Source: Pseudobdellovibrionaceae bacterium (GTDB lineage: Bacteria > Bdellovibrionota > Bdellovibrionia > Bdellovibrionales > UBA1609). From it: a DNA stretch of 64,000 bases. Numbering within the stretch: the first letter of the stretch is position 1; the number at the start of each line of letters is the position of its first letter. The notes beneath the pieces are model-generated. The model saw nothing but the letters and a program-made list of their open reading frames with translations, did no database searches and was not told the origin of the DNA. The stretch spans positions 62,001-126,000 of the forward strand of contig JABJQG010000048.1 in NCBI GenBank assembly GCA_018663505.1, given 5' to 3'. Both the position numbers and the translations under genes were made by a program. This document shows, in pieces, positions 45,986 to 54,819 of the stretch.

Positions 45986-47220
45986 TTAAAAGTTCCAATG
46001 ACGAATTTGTATTTTCTGCTATTAAAAAAGAACTCCATAGACAAGAGTTTGGTTTAGAGATGATAGCATCAGAAAATTACGTTTCTAATGATGTTCTCAA
46101 AGCGCAAGGCTCAATTCTTACTAATAAATATGCTGAAGGCTACCCTGGAAAACGTTATTATGGTGGATGCGAGGTGGTAGACACTATCGAGCAGGTTGCC
46201 ATTGATCGGGCCAAAGAAATTTTTTCTGCAGAACATGTTAATGTGCAACCTCACTCTGGATCTCAAGCAAATATGGCTGTATACTTAGCCGCATGTAACA
46301 AGGGTGATACTATTTTAGGTATGGATTTATCTAACGGTGGTCACCTGACTCATGGCTCTCCAGTAAATTTTAGTGGATTACTTTTTAATGCTACATCCTA
46401 TGGTATTGACGAATCCACTCACAGAATTAATTATGATAAAATTTTAGATACTGCAAAAAAAGAAAAACCTAAAATGATTATTGCTGGTTACTCAGCGTAT
46501 CCACGAACTTTGGATTTTGCCAAATTTCGAGAAATTGCAGATAGTGTTGATGCCAAACTTTTAGTGGACATGGCCCACTTTGCTGGGCTTGTAGCCACTG
46601 GCGCTCACCCCTCCCCTATTCCTTATGCCGATTATGTGACAACTACCACTCATAAAACACTCAGAGGTCCCCGAGGCGGAATGATTTTATGCAAAGAAGA
46701 ATATGCTAAAAAATTGAACTCCAGAATTTTCCCTGGTATCCAGGGTGGACCTCTAGAGCATGTTATCGCTGCCAAAGCCGTAAGTTTTAATGAGATTTTA
46801 CAGCCTGAGTTTAAAACATATATCGACCAAGTGGTGTTAAATGCAAAAGCATTAGCAGATAGCTTATTATCTGAGGGTTTTAATTTGGTTACTGGTGGAA
46901 CAGATAATCACTTAATTCTTATGGATTTATCTGACCGTGACATAACTGGTAAGGACGCTGAACATGCCTTAGAGAGTGCCGGAATTACTACCAACAAAAA
47001 TACAGTACCCAACGAAAAAAGATCTCCATTTGTAACTTCAGGAGTAAGACTAGGAACCCCCGCTCTCACCACAAGGGGCTTCAAAGAAAATGAAATGAAA
47101 CTAATTGGAAGTTGGATTTCTGAGGTGTTAAACAATATTTCCAATACAGATGTGCAAGAAAAGATTAAGAATCAAGTGATAGAACTCTGTAAAAAGTATC
47201 CTCTAGGGTATGCTGAGTAG
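45982..47220 (+). CDS. glyA: Serine hydroxymethyltransferase
   Basis: 412 aa. PLP enzyme converting serine and tetrahydrofolate to glycine and 5,10-methylene-tetrahydrofolate. The Schiff-base Lys lies in [13 protein letters not shown], and [28 protein letters not shown] and [12 protein letters not shown] are family motifs. Start overlaps rpiB. The dispersed repeat copy B lies in the gap after it. Confidence 0.97.
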   Translation: MIKSSNDEFVFSAIKKELHRQEFGLEMIASENYVSNDVLKAQGSILTNKYAEGYPGKRYYGGCEVVDTIEQVAIDRAKEIFSAEHVNVQPHSGSQANMAVYLAACNKGDTILGMDLSNGGHLTHGSPVNFSGLLFNATSYGIDESTHRINYDKILDTAKKEKPKMIIAGYSAYPRTLDFAKFREIADSVDAKLLVDMAHFAGLVATGAHPSPIPYADYVTTTTHKTLRGPRGGMILCKEEYAKKLNSRIFPGIQGGPLEHVIAAKAVSFNEILQPEFKTYIDQVVLNAKALADSLLSEGFNLVTGGTDNHLILMDLSDRDITGKDAEHALESAGITTNKNTVPNEKRSPFVTSGVRLGTPALTTRGFKENEMKLIGSWISEVLNNISNTDVQEKIKNQVIELCKKYPLGYAE

Positions 47221-47328
47221 TTTTATTTTTTGATTTGCAATTCAGGTTTAAACTCGAAAGTAGATTATATGAGTGTCTGGGTATTGAGTTCGGCTGAAGG
47301 AAATATGTCACTCAATTGAAGTATACAA

Positions 47329-47510
47329 CAGCCTCATTTCCTCACAAATTGCTGCGCAATTGGTCGAGGCCTAAAAATTAAAACAAAGAGCAATATAAGC
47401 TTTTATTTTTTTAGATTCTTTAAAACGCGAAGCGCTCTGAAAGAGCGAGGGCAGGAGCCCGAGTTTTAAAGAATAAGAGCCAGGATGGCTCACTGTTTGT
47501 TTGAAATACT
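47329..47510 (-). repeat. Dispersed structured intergenic repeat, copy B
   Basis: The reverse complement aligns with 15915-16084, with a nearly identical core (GGCTCCTGCCCTCGCTC then CAGAGCGCTTCGCG). CGCTCT-TTC-AGAGCG forms a perfect hairpin, and AATTGCGCAGCAATT forms another. In copy A the same places keep the pairing with changed bases (AAATGC-GAA-GCATTT). The element TTCGGCTGAA, part of the long inverted repeat at 15797, occurs at 47289-47298. The repeat fills most of the 387-base gap between glyA and the M23 peptidase gene. No gene is seen here. Confidence 0.8.
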
Positions 47511-47607
47511 TACCTACAACCTATTACATATGGACTTCCGGCCAAACCCTAACCAGCTTTTAACGCCCCCCCTGTTCATCAAAAGAAAATAAAGTTATGA
47601 TGACTAT

Positions 47608-48180
47608 ATGAAAACTCTGATATTAACAGCAACCTTTGCTCTACTTACAACCTCATGCTCCACAACCTACAGAGCTCCAAGGGGTTATAAGTCACCAGAC
47701 ACATACTCTTCTCCCAACAAGTACCTAGGCCCCAAGTATCGCTCTGCCCAATTATCAACAAATCAAAAAAGAACATCTAAAATAAGACCACAACATGGCA
47801 TAGCTTTTATTTGGCCCATTAATAAAGCTAAATTGTCACAAAAATTTTCTCCAAGTCACAATACATCTCATGCTGGAATTGATTTAGCTAGCCACCGCGG
47901 TACTCCAATTTTAGCCGCCCATGAAGGTACCATAATCTTTGCCGGAAAAAAGTATCGAGGCTATGGCAATATGATCATCATTGAACGGGATGATGACTGG
48001 GGTTCTCTATATGCACATCTTGACAAACTCTATATAAAAAGTGGCGAGTACGTAAAACAAGGCGAAGTGATCGGAACCATGGGGCGTACAGGTCGTGCAA
48101 CAGGTGTGCACTTACATTTTGAACTGATTTATCAGAAAATACCTGTGGATCCAATACCTCATCTAAGACAAGCTATCTAG
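47608..48180 (+). CDS. M23 (LytM) family metallopeptidase lipoprotein
   Basis: 190 aa. The signal ends LLTTSCS, a lipobox with Cys17. After a Tyr/Pro/Ser-rich linker, residues about 65-185 are a LytM domain with the zinc ligands in HAGIDL (HxxxD) and HLHFEL (HxH), and GNMIIIERDDDWGSLYAHL. All ligands are present, so it may cut peptidoglycan cross-links, or act as an NlpD-type activator. Envelope-attached. Followed by a strong terminator. Confidence 0.9.
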   Translation: MKTLILTATFALLTTSCSTTYRAPRGYKSPDTYSSPNKYLGPKYRSAQLSTNQKRTSKIRPQHGIAFIWPINKAKLSQKFSPSHNTSHAGIDLASHRGTPILAAHEGTIIFAGKKYRGYGNMIIIERDDDWGSLYAHLDKLYIKSGEYVKQGEVIGTMGRTGRATGVHLHFELIYQKIPVDPIPHLRQAI

Positions 48181-48192
48181 AAACAAAAAAAA

Positions 48193-48216
48193 GGAGCCCT
48201 AAGGCTCCAATTTTTT
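48193..48216. terminator. Intrinsic terminator, probably bidirectional
   Basis: GGAGCC pairs with GGCTCC around CTAA, with A8 on the left and T6 on the right. It lies between the M23 peptidase gene and the convergent gene at 48237. Confidence 0.88.
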
Positions 48217-48236
48217 AATCTAAATGTAGATTCTAA

Positions 48237-49226
48237 TTACATGGATGCAATAAGAACTAAGTTATATTTTACTTCAGACTCTTTCATAAAAGAAACTGAG
48301 CTTGTGTCCCTAATGTCACGGCCTTGAGTTGCGCTCAAATCAAGACTCAGGTTTTTAATAAGGCTGGCACTAATACCAAAAGTTAAGCCAAGCTCATCTA
48401 GATTACTCACGGAATAATCACCATTTGGAGTTTGCTTTGCAAGTGGTAAAGTTGACTTTGTATCATTAATGTTTTTACCCGTATTATTATACTGATGATA
48501 GTAATAAAGTGTAGAATAGAAACCCACTTTTTTCGTGGTCTGATGTGAAAGTACTAAATCATGGTAGAACCAAGATGCCACCTGACCAGCCTCAGAGTTA
48601 GTGTAACCATACACTGACATAAGGTCATTAAAAGATAGACTTAGTTTTTTACCTAAATCCCAACCCATAGCATTATACATTCTAACATTCTGATTGCCTG
48701 TTTTTTGTAAACCAGCTGTCACAGGAAAATAATATCTAAATTGAGTATCTAAAGTAGTCCCCCAAAATTTTGCCATTTTACTATCGCGGTACCTAACCAT
48801 AACCTTGTCATGCTCTAAAGATCCATCCTGAGAGGTATCAAAAGTAAAATAAGGTCTTACAGAAACTCTTTTACTTAAGTCTTTACCAAATTTGTAATCC
48901 ACATTGATATAAGTCAGACTTGATGTAGCAAAGTTTCCATAATTTACATTTTTGGCCTTAAAACTATTATCAGATAAAATCACTGTACCCCAAGGACTCT
49001 TCTTTGCTCCCGCTTTTTTTTGTGTAATTTTAGTTGTGCTTGTATCAACCAAAGCTGGGGCCATAGCATTAACTGGTGTTGCTTGTGCTGAGGCTGATGT
49101 TTGTACCTTTGAGTTTGTATTGGTCGTTGGCGTGGCGCTAGCTGATGCTGTTGCGTCTGTGTTTGCAAAAGCTATGTTTGCAGAAAGTGCAACGATAATA
49201 GCTCCAATCAGTGATGTTTTATTCAT
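48237..49226 (-). CDS. Outer-membrane beta-barrel-like protein
   Basis: 329 aa from ATG 49226, which follows a GGGGGG run; the frame extends to 49349 without support. Signal peptide MNKTSLIGAIIVALSANIAFA. Residues about 22-70 are Ala/Thr/Ser-rich (TDATASASATPTTNTNSK). The rest alternates aromatic and polar residues in repeated strands (NVDYKFGKDLSKRVSVRPYFTF, KKVGFYSTLYYYHQYNNTG) ending KYNLVLIASM, which fits a porin-like barrel. No family is recognised. Confidence 0.72.
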   Translation of the reverse strand: MNKTSLIGAIIVALSANIAFANTDATASASATPTTNTNSKVQTSASAQATPVNAMAPALVDTSTTKITQKKAGAKKSPWGTVILSDNSFKAKNVNYGNFATSSLTYINVDYKFGKDLSKRVSVRPYFTFDTSQDGSLEHDKVMVRYRDSKMAKFWGTTLDTQFRYYFPVTAGLQKTGNQNVRMYNAMGWDLGKKLSLSFNDLMSVYGYTNSEAGQVASWFYHDLVLSHQTTKKVGFYSTLYYYHQYNNTGKNINDTKSTLPLAKQTPNGDYSVSNLDELGLTFGISASLIKNLSLDLSATQGRDIRDTSSVSFMKESEVKYNLVLIASM

Positions 49227-49684
49227 ATTATTCCCCCTAATATGGTTTATCTTAAACAGCAGCTTCCCCCTTATTGAATCACTACCGCCAAAAATTGATG
49301 TCTTTATCAAAACTCCAATTAGCCCGACTTTAACCCAGCATAGCTTCATAAAACAAAGGAATTCTGAGATTAATTGTAAATTTTACAATGCGTTATCTAA
49401 TTAAATATACAGGGGTTTTTCGATTTCTTTGTAATTTTTATATGGATACATTTGTGTCATTAACGCGGTGCTATTGTCAAAAGTGAAACTATACATTTTT
49501 GTAAAACAGAGGATGAGGCAAGTGTTTATGGTGAAAACAACACTATAATAATTTCAAAAAAGCCTTATATTTTAAACACATAGAGGGGTGTTCCCTTCCC
49601 AAAAATGACAAGACCTGTTATAATCTTCAGCTGTATGGATTAATTGCCACAGCTTTTCTCAAACAAACCATAAAAGGAAATATT
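49227..49684. other. Divergent intergenic region
   Basis: 458 bases, AT-rich, between two outer-membrane protein genes read away from each other. I see one good promoter (49596-49624). No gene or repeat is supported in the rest. Confidence 0.5.
49596..49624 (+). promoter_or_regulatory. Predicted promoter of the 49685 gene
   Basis: TTCCCA at 49596-49601 and TATAAT at 49619-49624 are separated by 17 bases, and TG stands one base before the -10 box (TGTTATAAT). The predicted start is about 50 bases upstream of the ATG. Confidence 0.55.
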
Positions 49685-50692
49685 ATGTTACGTGATTTCA
49701 ATTTAATACACGCAATTAAAGCTCAAAAGAAATTTACGGACGTTCATCTCTACTGCCTACTTATTTTTATTTTTCTAATGGCCCCTTTTACAATGGCAAC
49801 GGAAAAAATATCTAGCCAGGCACCCCTTCAAACTCTAAACACGAAAAGCGCTAAAAAAACAAATCTGAGTGCCGTAAAGCTAAAAACTAAAAAAAGTTTT
49901 ACTAAGGATATAGACAAAACGATTACTAACAAGGAGTTAAGAACTCTAACAGGATCAAAATCTAAATACAGTATGTCCATTGGCTCAACATATATTGGTG
50001 GCAGCATTCTGCAGCCCTTTGGCAAAATACGACCTAGTATTTTTGGTGACAGTCAAGATGCCAGGTCTACTAACCTCTCAGGTACGGTTTCTCTACGCTA
50101 TAGACTCAGCAGTCATGGTTCTATAAGCGCAGGAAGCGGTATTTCATTTTTAAGACCTTGGCACGAAAACAATAACACCTCTCTTAGTGATCCATTTTTA
50201 GCTTATACAACCGCTTACAAACTGGGCCCTTTACAAGTTCTTACAATTCCTAAGTTTACCCTTGGTACCTCCAACTCATCTAGAGAGGTTAGCCGCATTG
50301 GACATTTTGATTTTACAAATTTTTTCTACAACAAGCTTTACGATAGCAGACTCACAGTAGGAATGGTATTTACTTACAGACAATATGACTACTACTCCAC
50401 TGCCGATCCTGAGAGCACTAATTATTTAATTAGTCTTTTGCCGCTAGCTGAGTACAAACTCACTGACACATACGCATTAAAAACATTGTTATCATATTCT
50501 TTTTCACATGGGATTAAAGACAAGTCTCAAAGCCCTTTTGATATGCATCAGGGACGCCTTGTGCAGGCTGTAGGAGTAAGAATTTCAGTGAATCGGGATA
50601 TGAACCTATACCCCAGTATATTATTTACTCCAAAAAACCTGGTGCTTGCTGATACCAACTTTAGCTTAAACTTAACCATGAACGCTTTTTAG
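49685..50692 (+). CDS. Outer-membrane beta-barrel-like protein
   Basis: 335 aa; ATG follows AAAAGGAAA. A long signal region (hydrophobic YCLLIFIFLMAPFTMA) is followed by a Lys/Thr/Ser-rich stretch, then repeated amphipathic strands (LSGTVSLRYRLSSHGSISAG, YDSRLTVGMVFTYRQYDYYS) and a C-terminal Phe (SLNLTMNAF), a typical signal for barrel assembly. No family is recognised. It faces the gene at 48237 divergently; the two have similar layout but no clear sequence match. Confidence 0.75.
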   Translation: MLRDFNLIHAIKAQKKFTDVHLYCLLIFIFLMAPFTMATEKISSQAPLQTLNTKSAKKTNLSAVKLKTKKSFTKDIDKTITNKELRTLTGSKSKYSMSIGSTYIGGSILQPFGKIRPSIFGDSQDARSTNLSGTVSLRYRLSSHGSISAGSGISFLRPWHENNNTSLSDPFLAYTTAYKLGPLQVLTIPKFTLGTSNSSREVSRIGHFDFTNFFYNKLYDSRLTVGMVFTYRQYDYYSTADPESTNYLISLLPLAEYKLTDTYALKTLLSYSFSHGIKDKSQSPFDMHQGRLVQAVGVRISVNRDMNLYPSILFTPKNLVLADTNFSLNLTMNAF

Positions 50693-50780
50693 TAACCATG
50701 AATGACCAATGAGCTTTAAAATATATCTTCACTTGAGTTATTAAAAAACAAACTAGCCTCAAACAAAGTAAAAATAATCA

Positions 50781-51578
50781 ATGGATCAATTTACAAAAAT
50801 TTTAAGTAAAGAACCTCTATCCATACTTCTCCATATACATAAAAAATTTAGAAATTTTGAGAAAGCTATATCACCACAGGACTTAGCTTCTGAAGCTCAG
50901 TTTCATGGACTGCTTGAGCTTACAAATTTGTTTATTCAACAATACAGCGTCGATTATAATAACCTAACACCCTCTTACGAAAGGTTAAAACAAACTCCTT
51001 CCATACCAAATATTTCTCATTTTTTAGCCCTCATTGAACGCCAACTGCACCTCAACAATGTTAAAACTGAATTTGATGTCACCACAATAGACCAGCTCAC
51101 TAAATCTCGAACCACTTTTCCATTATCAATAATTCTACATAATGTGCGATCCGCCCACAATATAGGTTCCATATTTCGTAGCTGTGAGGGCTTAGGAGTC
51201 AAAAAACTATATTTAACCGGCTACACCTCTACTCCAGAAAACCCAAGGCTTGCCACAACGGCACTTGGAGCCGATAAGCATATACCTTGGGATCACACAG
51301 ACGACGTACTTAAAAAAATTAATCAGCTTCAGAAACAAAACATACTAGTGGCTGCATTTGAAACATCTGAACAAGCTATAGTCTATGAAGGCCACAGAAT
51401 TCCCTCAGAAGAAGCTGTATTCGTTTTTGGCAACGAACGCTATGGCCTAGAGCCGGAAGTGCTTCAGGCTGCTGACCGTATCTACAAAGTACCTATGTGG
51501 GGTCGTAAAAACTCACTCAATGTATCCAATACAGTAAGTCTGGTCTGTGCATTAAAACGTGAAAAACATAAGAAGTAA
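50781..51578 (+). CDS. SpoU-family RNA 2'-O-methyltransferase
   Basis: 265 aa. The C-terminal SPOUT domain has all three SpoU motifs: LHNVRSAHNIGSIFRSCEG, VFVFGNERYGLEPEVL and KVPMWGRKNSLNVSNTVSL. The N-terminal 110 residues are a helical extension of unknown role, not the usual RlmB substrate-binding fold. It methylates a ribose in tRNA or rRNA; which one (TrmH, TrmL or RlmB type) cannot be told here. It lies 52 bases upstream of the tRNA-Val gene. Confidence 0.9.
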   Translation: MDQFTKILSKEPLSILLHIHKKFRNFEKAISPQDLASEAQFHGLLELTNLFIQQYSVDYNNLTPSYERLKQTPSIPNISHFLALIERQLHLNNVKTEFDVTTIDQLTKSRTTFPLSIILHNVRSAHNIGSIFRSCEGLGVKKLYLTGYTSTPENPRLATTALGADKHIPWDHTDDVLKKINQLQKQNILVAAFETSEQAIVYEGHRIPSEEAVFVFGNERYGLEPEVLQAADRIYKVPMWGRKNSLNVSNTVSLVCALKREKHKK

Positions 51579-51630
51579 TTGTTTTTCTCCACAATCTTAG
51601 ATAAATTAAAAGTTCATATTTTAACCATCT

Positions 51631-51706
51631 GCGGAATTAGCTCAGTTGGTAGAGCACCAGCTCGACATGTTGGTGGTCACAGGTTCAAGTCCTGTATTCC
51701 GCACCA
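51631..51706 (+). tRNA. tRNA-Val (GAC)
   Basis: Full cloverleaf: acceptor GCGGAAT with ATTCCGC, D stem GCTC with GAGC, anticodon stem CCAGC with GTTGG (one G-T), T stem ACAGG with CCTGT and T loop TTCAAGT. CCA is encoded. The loop TCGACAT puts GAC at positions 34-36, reading valine codons. Position 33 is C where U is normal. The last ten bases recur at 53133. Confidence 0.95.
51697..51706 (+). other. Left direct repeat at the tRNA 3' end (attL-like)
   Basis: TTCCGCACCA is the 3' end of tRNA-Val and is repeated exactly at 53133-53142, on the same strand, enclosing the Fic gene. Exact repeats of a tRNA 3' end are the usual mark of site-specific integration. No integrase lies between them. Confidence 0.55.
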
Positions 51707-51731
51707 GAGTGATTCAAAAATGAATCACTCT
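51706..51731 (+). terminator. Perfect hairpin after the tRNA
   Basis: AGAGTGATTCA at 51706-51716 pairs exactly with TGAATCACTCT at 51721-51731 around four A. It directly follows the CCA end. There is no T-run, so it may aid 3' processing or be a weak terminator. Confidence 0.6.
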
Positions 51732-51870
51732 GATATCAATATCTGAATCTCCACGCCTAATCACTGCGAGGAAACGTCATAAACTTGATGAGCCTCCATA
51801 CTTAACTGCATATACTTACAGCTAGCTTTCTCGCCCTACGCACTAATTATAAGGTTATTTGTGCAAACTC

Positions 51871-51926
51871 TTGATCTATGCATAAATAACACTATAATTG
51901 GTGCATAGGCAGATTCTATGCACCAA
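51871..51926 (+). promoter_or_regulatory. Fic promoter with an operator-like palindrome
   Basis: TTGATC at 51871-51876 and TATAAT at 51893-51898 are separated by 16 bases. Overlapping the end of the -10 box, TTGGTGCATAG (51898-51908) and CTATGCACCAA (51916-51926) form a perfect 11-base inverted repeat. A further CTATGCA half-site lies at 51876-51882, at the end of the -35 box. A protein bound here would block transcription. Confidence 0.7.
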
Positions 51927-51937
51927 GGGATATAAGT

Positions 51938-53005
51938 ATGAGTTCATCACCCATCAGACCACTTCAAGAGTATGAGAACGTTGAAACTACGAGAGTACTA
52001 AAGGCGCTTGTAAGGGCCCATAAAGCGCTTGGAGAGCTAAAAGGGCTGGCTTTGAGCATGCCTAATCAAAATATTCTACTGTCTACCCTTTCATTACAAG
52101 AAGCAAAAGAGAGCTCTGCAATTGAGAATATAATTACAACTCAAGATGATCTTTACCAAAGTAACTACCTAACACAAGAATTTACATCTTCTGAGGCAAA
52201 AGAAGTTCACAGTTACGCCAAAGCATTAAAGGTTGGCTTTGAACTTGTAACCACCACCGGTCTTTTAACAAATAGTTCCATTATTAAGATACAACAAACT
52301 ATTGAAAATAATAATGCAGGCTTTAGGAAACAAGCTGGTACGACATTGATAAACAATAAAACCAAAGACATTATTTACACTCCCCCGCAGTCCGAAAAAG
52401 TGGTTTTAACTTTAATGGGGGAGCTTGAGCAATTTATTAATACAGACGATCTAAGTGATTATGATGTTCTTACAAAAATGGCAATGATCCACCACCAGTT
52501 TGAAAGTATTCATCCATTTTATGATGGAAACGGAAGAACTGGTCGTATTATCAATATTCTATACCTAACAAAGCAAAATATTCTAGGAACACCTATTTTA
52601 TATCTTTCTCGTTTTATTAACCAAAATAAAGATGAATATTACAAACTTTTACAGTCAGTCAGAGAAAGTGAAAACTGGGAACCATGGCTATTATATATGT
52701 TAAAAGCTTTAGAGGTAACAGCTTTAGACACATCTAAGATGATTCAAGATTTAATACTATTGATGCAAGAATACAAACAAACTATAAAGGTAAAACTTCC
52801 TAAAATATATAGCCATGAATTGATCAACAATCTATTTAGTCACCCATACACAAAAAATGAATTTCTAGTTGAAGAGCTCGGTATTCATAGAAACACAGCG
52901 CGAAGGTATCTTGATAGCTTAGTGGTAATAGGTTTACTGAAAAAAGAAAAAATAGGTAATCAAAATTTTTATATAAATAAAAAATTATTTATACTTTTAT
53001 CTTAA
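51938..53005 (+). CDS. Fic domain protein (class II AMPylator type) with winged-helix C-terminus
   Basis: 355 aa; ATG follows AAGGGATATAAGT. The Fic active-site motif HPFYDGNGRTGR (near residues 192-203) is complete, so nucleotide transfer, usually AMP to a protein hydroxyl, is expected. An N-terminal inhibitory motif of the form SxxxEN occurs at Ser59-Asn64 (SSAIEN), as in class II Fic proteins, so activity is probably held in check. The N-terminal helical region matches Fic_N. Residues about 285-355 look like a winged helix (FLVEELGIHRNTARRYLDSL), which suggests DNA binding and possible self-regulation at the palindrome upstream. It is the only gene between the tRNA-Val direct repeats. Confidence 0.9.
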   Translation: MSSSPIRPLQEYENVETTRVLKALVRAHKALGELKGLALSMPNQNILLSTLSLQEAKESSAIENIITTQDDLYQSNYLTQEFTSSEAKEVHSYAKALKVGFELVTTTGLLTNSSIIKIQQTIENNNAGFRKQAGTTLINNKTKDIIYTPPQSEKVVLTLMGELEQFINTDDLSDYDVLTKMAMIHHQFESIHPFYDGNGRTGRIINILYLTKQNILGTPILYLSRFINQNKDEYYKLLQSVRESENWEPWLLYMLKALEVTALDTSKMIQDLILLMQEYKQTIKVKLPKIYSHELINNLFSHPYTKNEFLVEELGIHRNTARRYLDSLVVIGLLKKEKIGNQNFYINKKLFILLS

Positions 53006-53132
53006 GCTTTTAAACCCATAGAAATCGCTTACTTATCACTTTTTTATGAGTAAAAATAAAATGAGTTTGGCTTGTTCATGGCTTGTTTGAAAATAAACCT
53101 AAATGATAATAGGGAGTTATTGATTTTCCATC

Positions 53133-53142
53133 TTCCGCACCA
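53133..53142 (+). other. Right direct repeat of the tRNA-Val 3' end (attR-like)
   Basis: TTCCGCACCA repeats positions 51697-51706 exactly. The spacing gives an islet of 1.44 kb. Ten bases is short for an att site, so the match could be by chance, but it is exactly the tRNA terminus. Confidence 0.5.
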
Positions 53143-53161
53143 ACTACACTTCTTGGTTATT

Positions 53162-53302
53162 TCAACTATCAACCAACTTTAAAAGTCTTTTTACCATAAG
53201 CTTGCTGATGTGCTTACAAAAAATATAATTCAACATCTCGCCTGGAGTTATAACTAAATTAATTTTTGCCTTTTTAAACTCTTTTTTATTAATTTTTTTC
53301 AT
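53162..53302 (-). pseudogene. HigA-like antitoxin remnant (46 aa)
   Basis: ATG at 53302 follows AAGGAG. The product (MKKINKKEFK..., with INLVITPGEMLNYIF) matches the start of HigA-type antitoxins, where PGE-x-L precedes the helix-turn-helix, but it stops after 46 residues instead of about 90-100. The ribosome binding site overlaps the stop of the toxin fragment upstream, as in toxin-first HigBA operons. It ends about 20 bases from the right tRNA repeat, so the rest was probably lost at that boundary. Confidence 0.6.
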
Positions 53303-53312
53303 AAAAATCTCC

Positions 53313-53408
53313 TTAATACTTAAGTGGAGTAATTTCAATCACATATACTTCTAGTTGTTTAGATTCAACTTTATATATAATACGCCATTGCTTATTTAAA
53401 CGAGACGT
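53313..53408 (-). pseudogene. HigB/RelE-like toxin fragment (C-terminal 31 residues)
   Basis: An open frame without start codon reads SRLNKQWRIIYKVESKQ then LEVYVIEITPLKY and a TAA just before the antitoxin ribosome binding site. LNKQWRI and the ending fit the C-terminal strands of RelE/HigB toxins. A TAA at 53411-53409 breaks the frame upstream, so no full toxin remains. Confidence 0.6.
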
Positions 53409-53482
53409 TTAATTCTCCCTATACTCTTGTCACAAAGTAGATTACTATCTCTTATAAGATATATCACTAACCAGGGGTTCTG

Positions 53483-54016
53483 ATGAACAATAAACTAAAT
53501 TTCTCTACACTTAATCTCCAAGATGCACTGGATCTCGCCATTTTGATTGAAGAAGATGCTCAAAATCGCTATGAAGAATTTGCCAAACAGATCGGATCAA
53601 CTCGCAATGATGACGCCGGAAACTTTTTTGCTTCTATGGCAGAAAATGAAGCCAAACACGGGCGCGAGCTTGTGGCCCAAAGAAAGAACCTTTTTGGATC
53701 GAATCGAAGTGTTGTGACTCAAGATATGATTAGTGAAATTTATGAAGTCGAAGCTCCGGAGTACGACCAAGTACGAAGTTTTATGTCTACACGACATGCC
53801 CTAGAGGTGGCCCTTACATCTGAGACTAAGGCTTATGACTTTTTTGATAAGGCCTTAGCTTCCATAAAAAATGAAGATGTAAAAAAACTCTTTACTGAAC
53901 TTAAAAGTGAAGAAGCTGCACACCAAAATCTCATAAAAGATCTCTTGAAAAAAACATCCGACACTATGGAACCTGATGTCCTCCCTGATGACGTTGATGA
54001 ACCAGCCGGCCTATAG
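53483..54016 (+). CDS. Ferritin-like diiron protein (rubrerythrin-type, no rubredoxin domain)
   Basis: 177 aa; ATG follows AGGGGTTCTG. A four-helix bundle with diiron ligands in the usual order: EEDAQNRYEEFA, ENEAKHG (ExxH), SETKAYDFF and SEEAAHQ (ExxH). No C-terminal CxxC rubredoxin domain follows; the tail is acidic (EPDVLPDDVDEP). Members act in peroxide defence or iron handling; the exact reaction is not known. Single gene to the right of the tRNA-Val islet. Confidence 0.85.
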   Translation: MNNKLNFSTLNLQDALDLAILIEEDAQNRYEEFAKQIGSTRNDDAGNFFASMAENEAKHGRELVAQRKNLFGSNRSVVTQDMISEIYEVEAPEYDQVRSFMSTRHALEVALTSETKAYDFFDKALASIKNEDVKKLFTELKSEEAAHQNLIKDLLKKTSDTMEPDVLPDDVDEPAGL

Positions 54017-54236
54017 GCTTGATGTGAAGGGGGCTTACATAACTGCAAATCACACCGAATACATCAAATAATATAAGAACTACACTGCTTTCAATACACT
54101 ATTTTTGCTCTCAATATTGGCTTTTATAGATAACATGGGCTCTATAAAATTGTTTAAAATTCAAATGTTTAAATTATAATCAACAACAATGGGTTCCTTT
54201 GTTAAAAAGGGTTAAATAATTAAACAAAGGAATCTC

Positions 54237-54560
54237 ATGAAAAAAATTATATTTATAACCATTTTAAGCATATTTGCATCACTCTCAACATATGCAAATA
54301 CATGGCAACGTTTTGAAGCTAATGTATCTGTAAATAGCAATTATGTGGAAGCTGAAGTATCTAATATTTGGGGACGACCTCTACTTTGTCGTGGAGATGC
54401 CTTTGCACAAACTTCAAGAGGCTTTTGGAGATCTCAAGCTATGCCCATTACTGTTGTCCCAGCGGGGTTAACAGCGTTTGTACAATTAATGAATACCACG
54501 CCTCAAACAGATCCAATAGTAAATGGTTACGCCAATATTGAGTGTAAATTTCAATTTTAA
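54237..54560 (+). CDS. Small exported protein of unknown function
   Basis: 107 aa; ATG follows AAAGGAATC. Signal peptide MKKIIFITILSIFASLSTYA, then a compact beta-rich domain (WQRFEANVSVNSNYVEAEVSN, PITVVPAGLTAFVQLMN) with two Cys (LLCRG, ECKFQF) that could form a disulfide. No family is recognised. Part of the gene is copied in decayed form at 54820-54921. Confidence 0.75.
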   Translation: MKKIIFITILSIFASLSTYANTWQRFEANVSVNSNYVEAEVSNIWGRPLLCRGDAFAQTSRGFWRSQAMPITVVPAGLTAFVQLMNTTPQTDPIVNGYANIECKFQF

Positions 54561-54819
54561 GTAGAGGTGCAATACAGTTTTCTCTTTCTTAGTGCAAACT
54601 AGGTTTTCTAAATTTTTAAGCCAGGTCTTTCAAATAAATTACGATTGATTTGCTTTCAATGCCGCTTAATCAAATTAGCAAATGCTTCAAGACAGAGTTG
54701 TTATTACTGACACTCTAGTCTTGTAGTTATTAACATGTGCAAGCTCCCGCCAGTTTAAGCGACATAAAATGCGCTATACTTAGAGAATTCAGGATATCAT
54801 AAGTTAATGAAATTACATC

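Noticed and set aside
51600-53500. Larger genomic island with integrase at tRNA-Val
   Set aside because: No integrase or transposase is present between or near the repeats; only a 1.4 kb islet can be supported.
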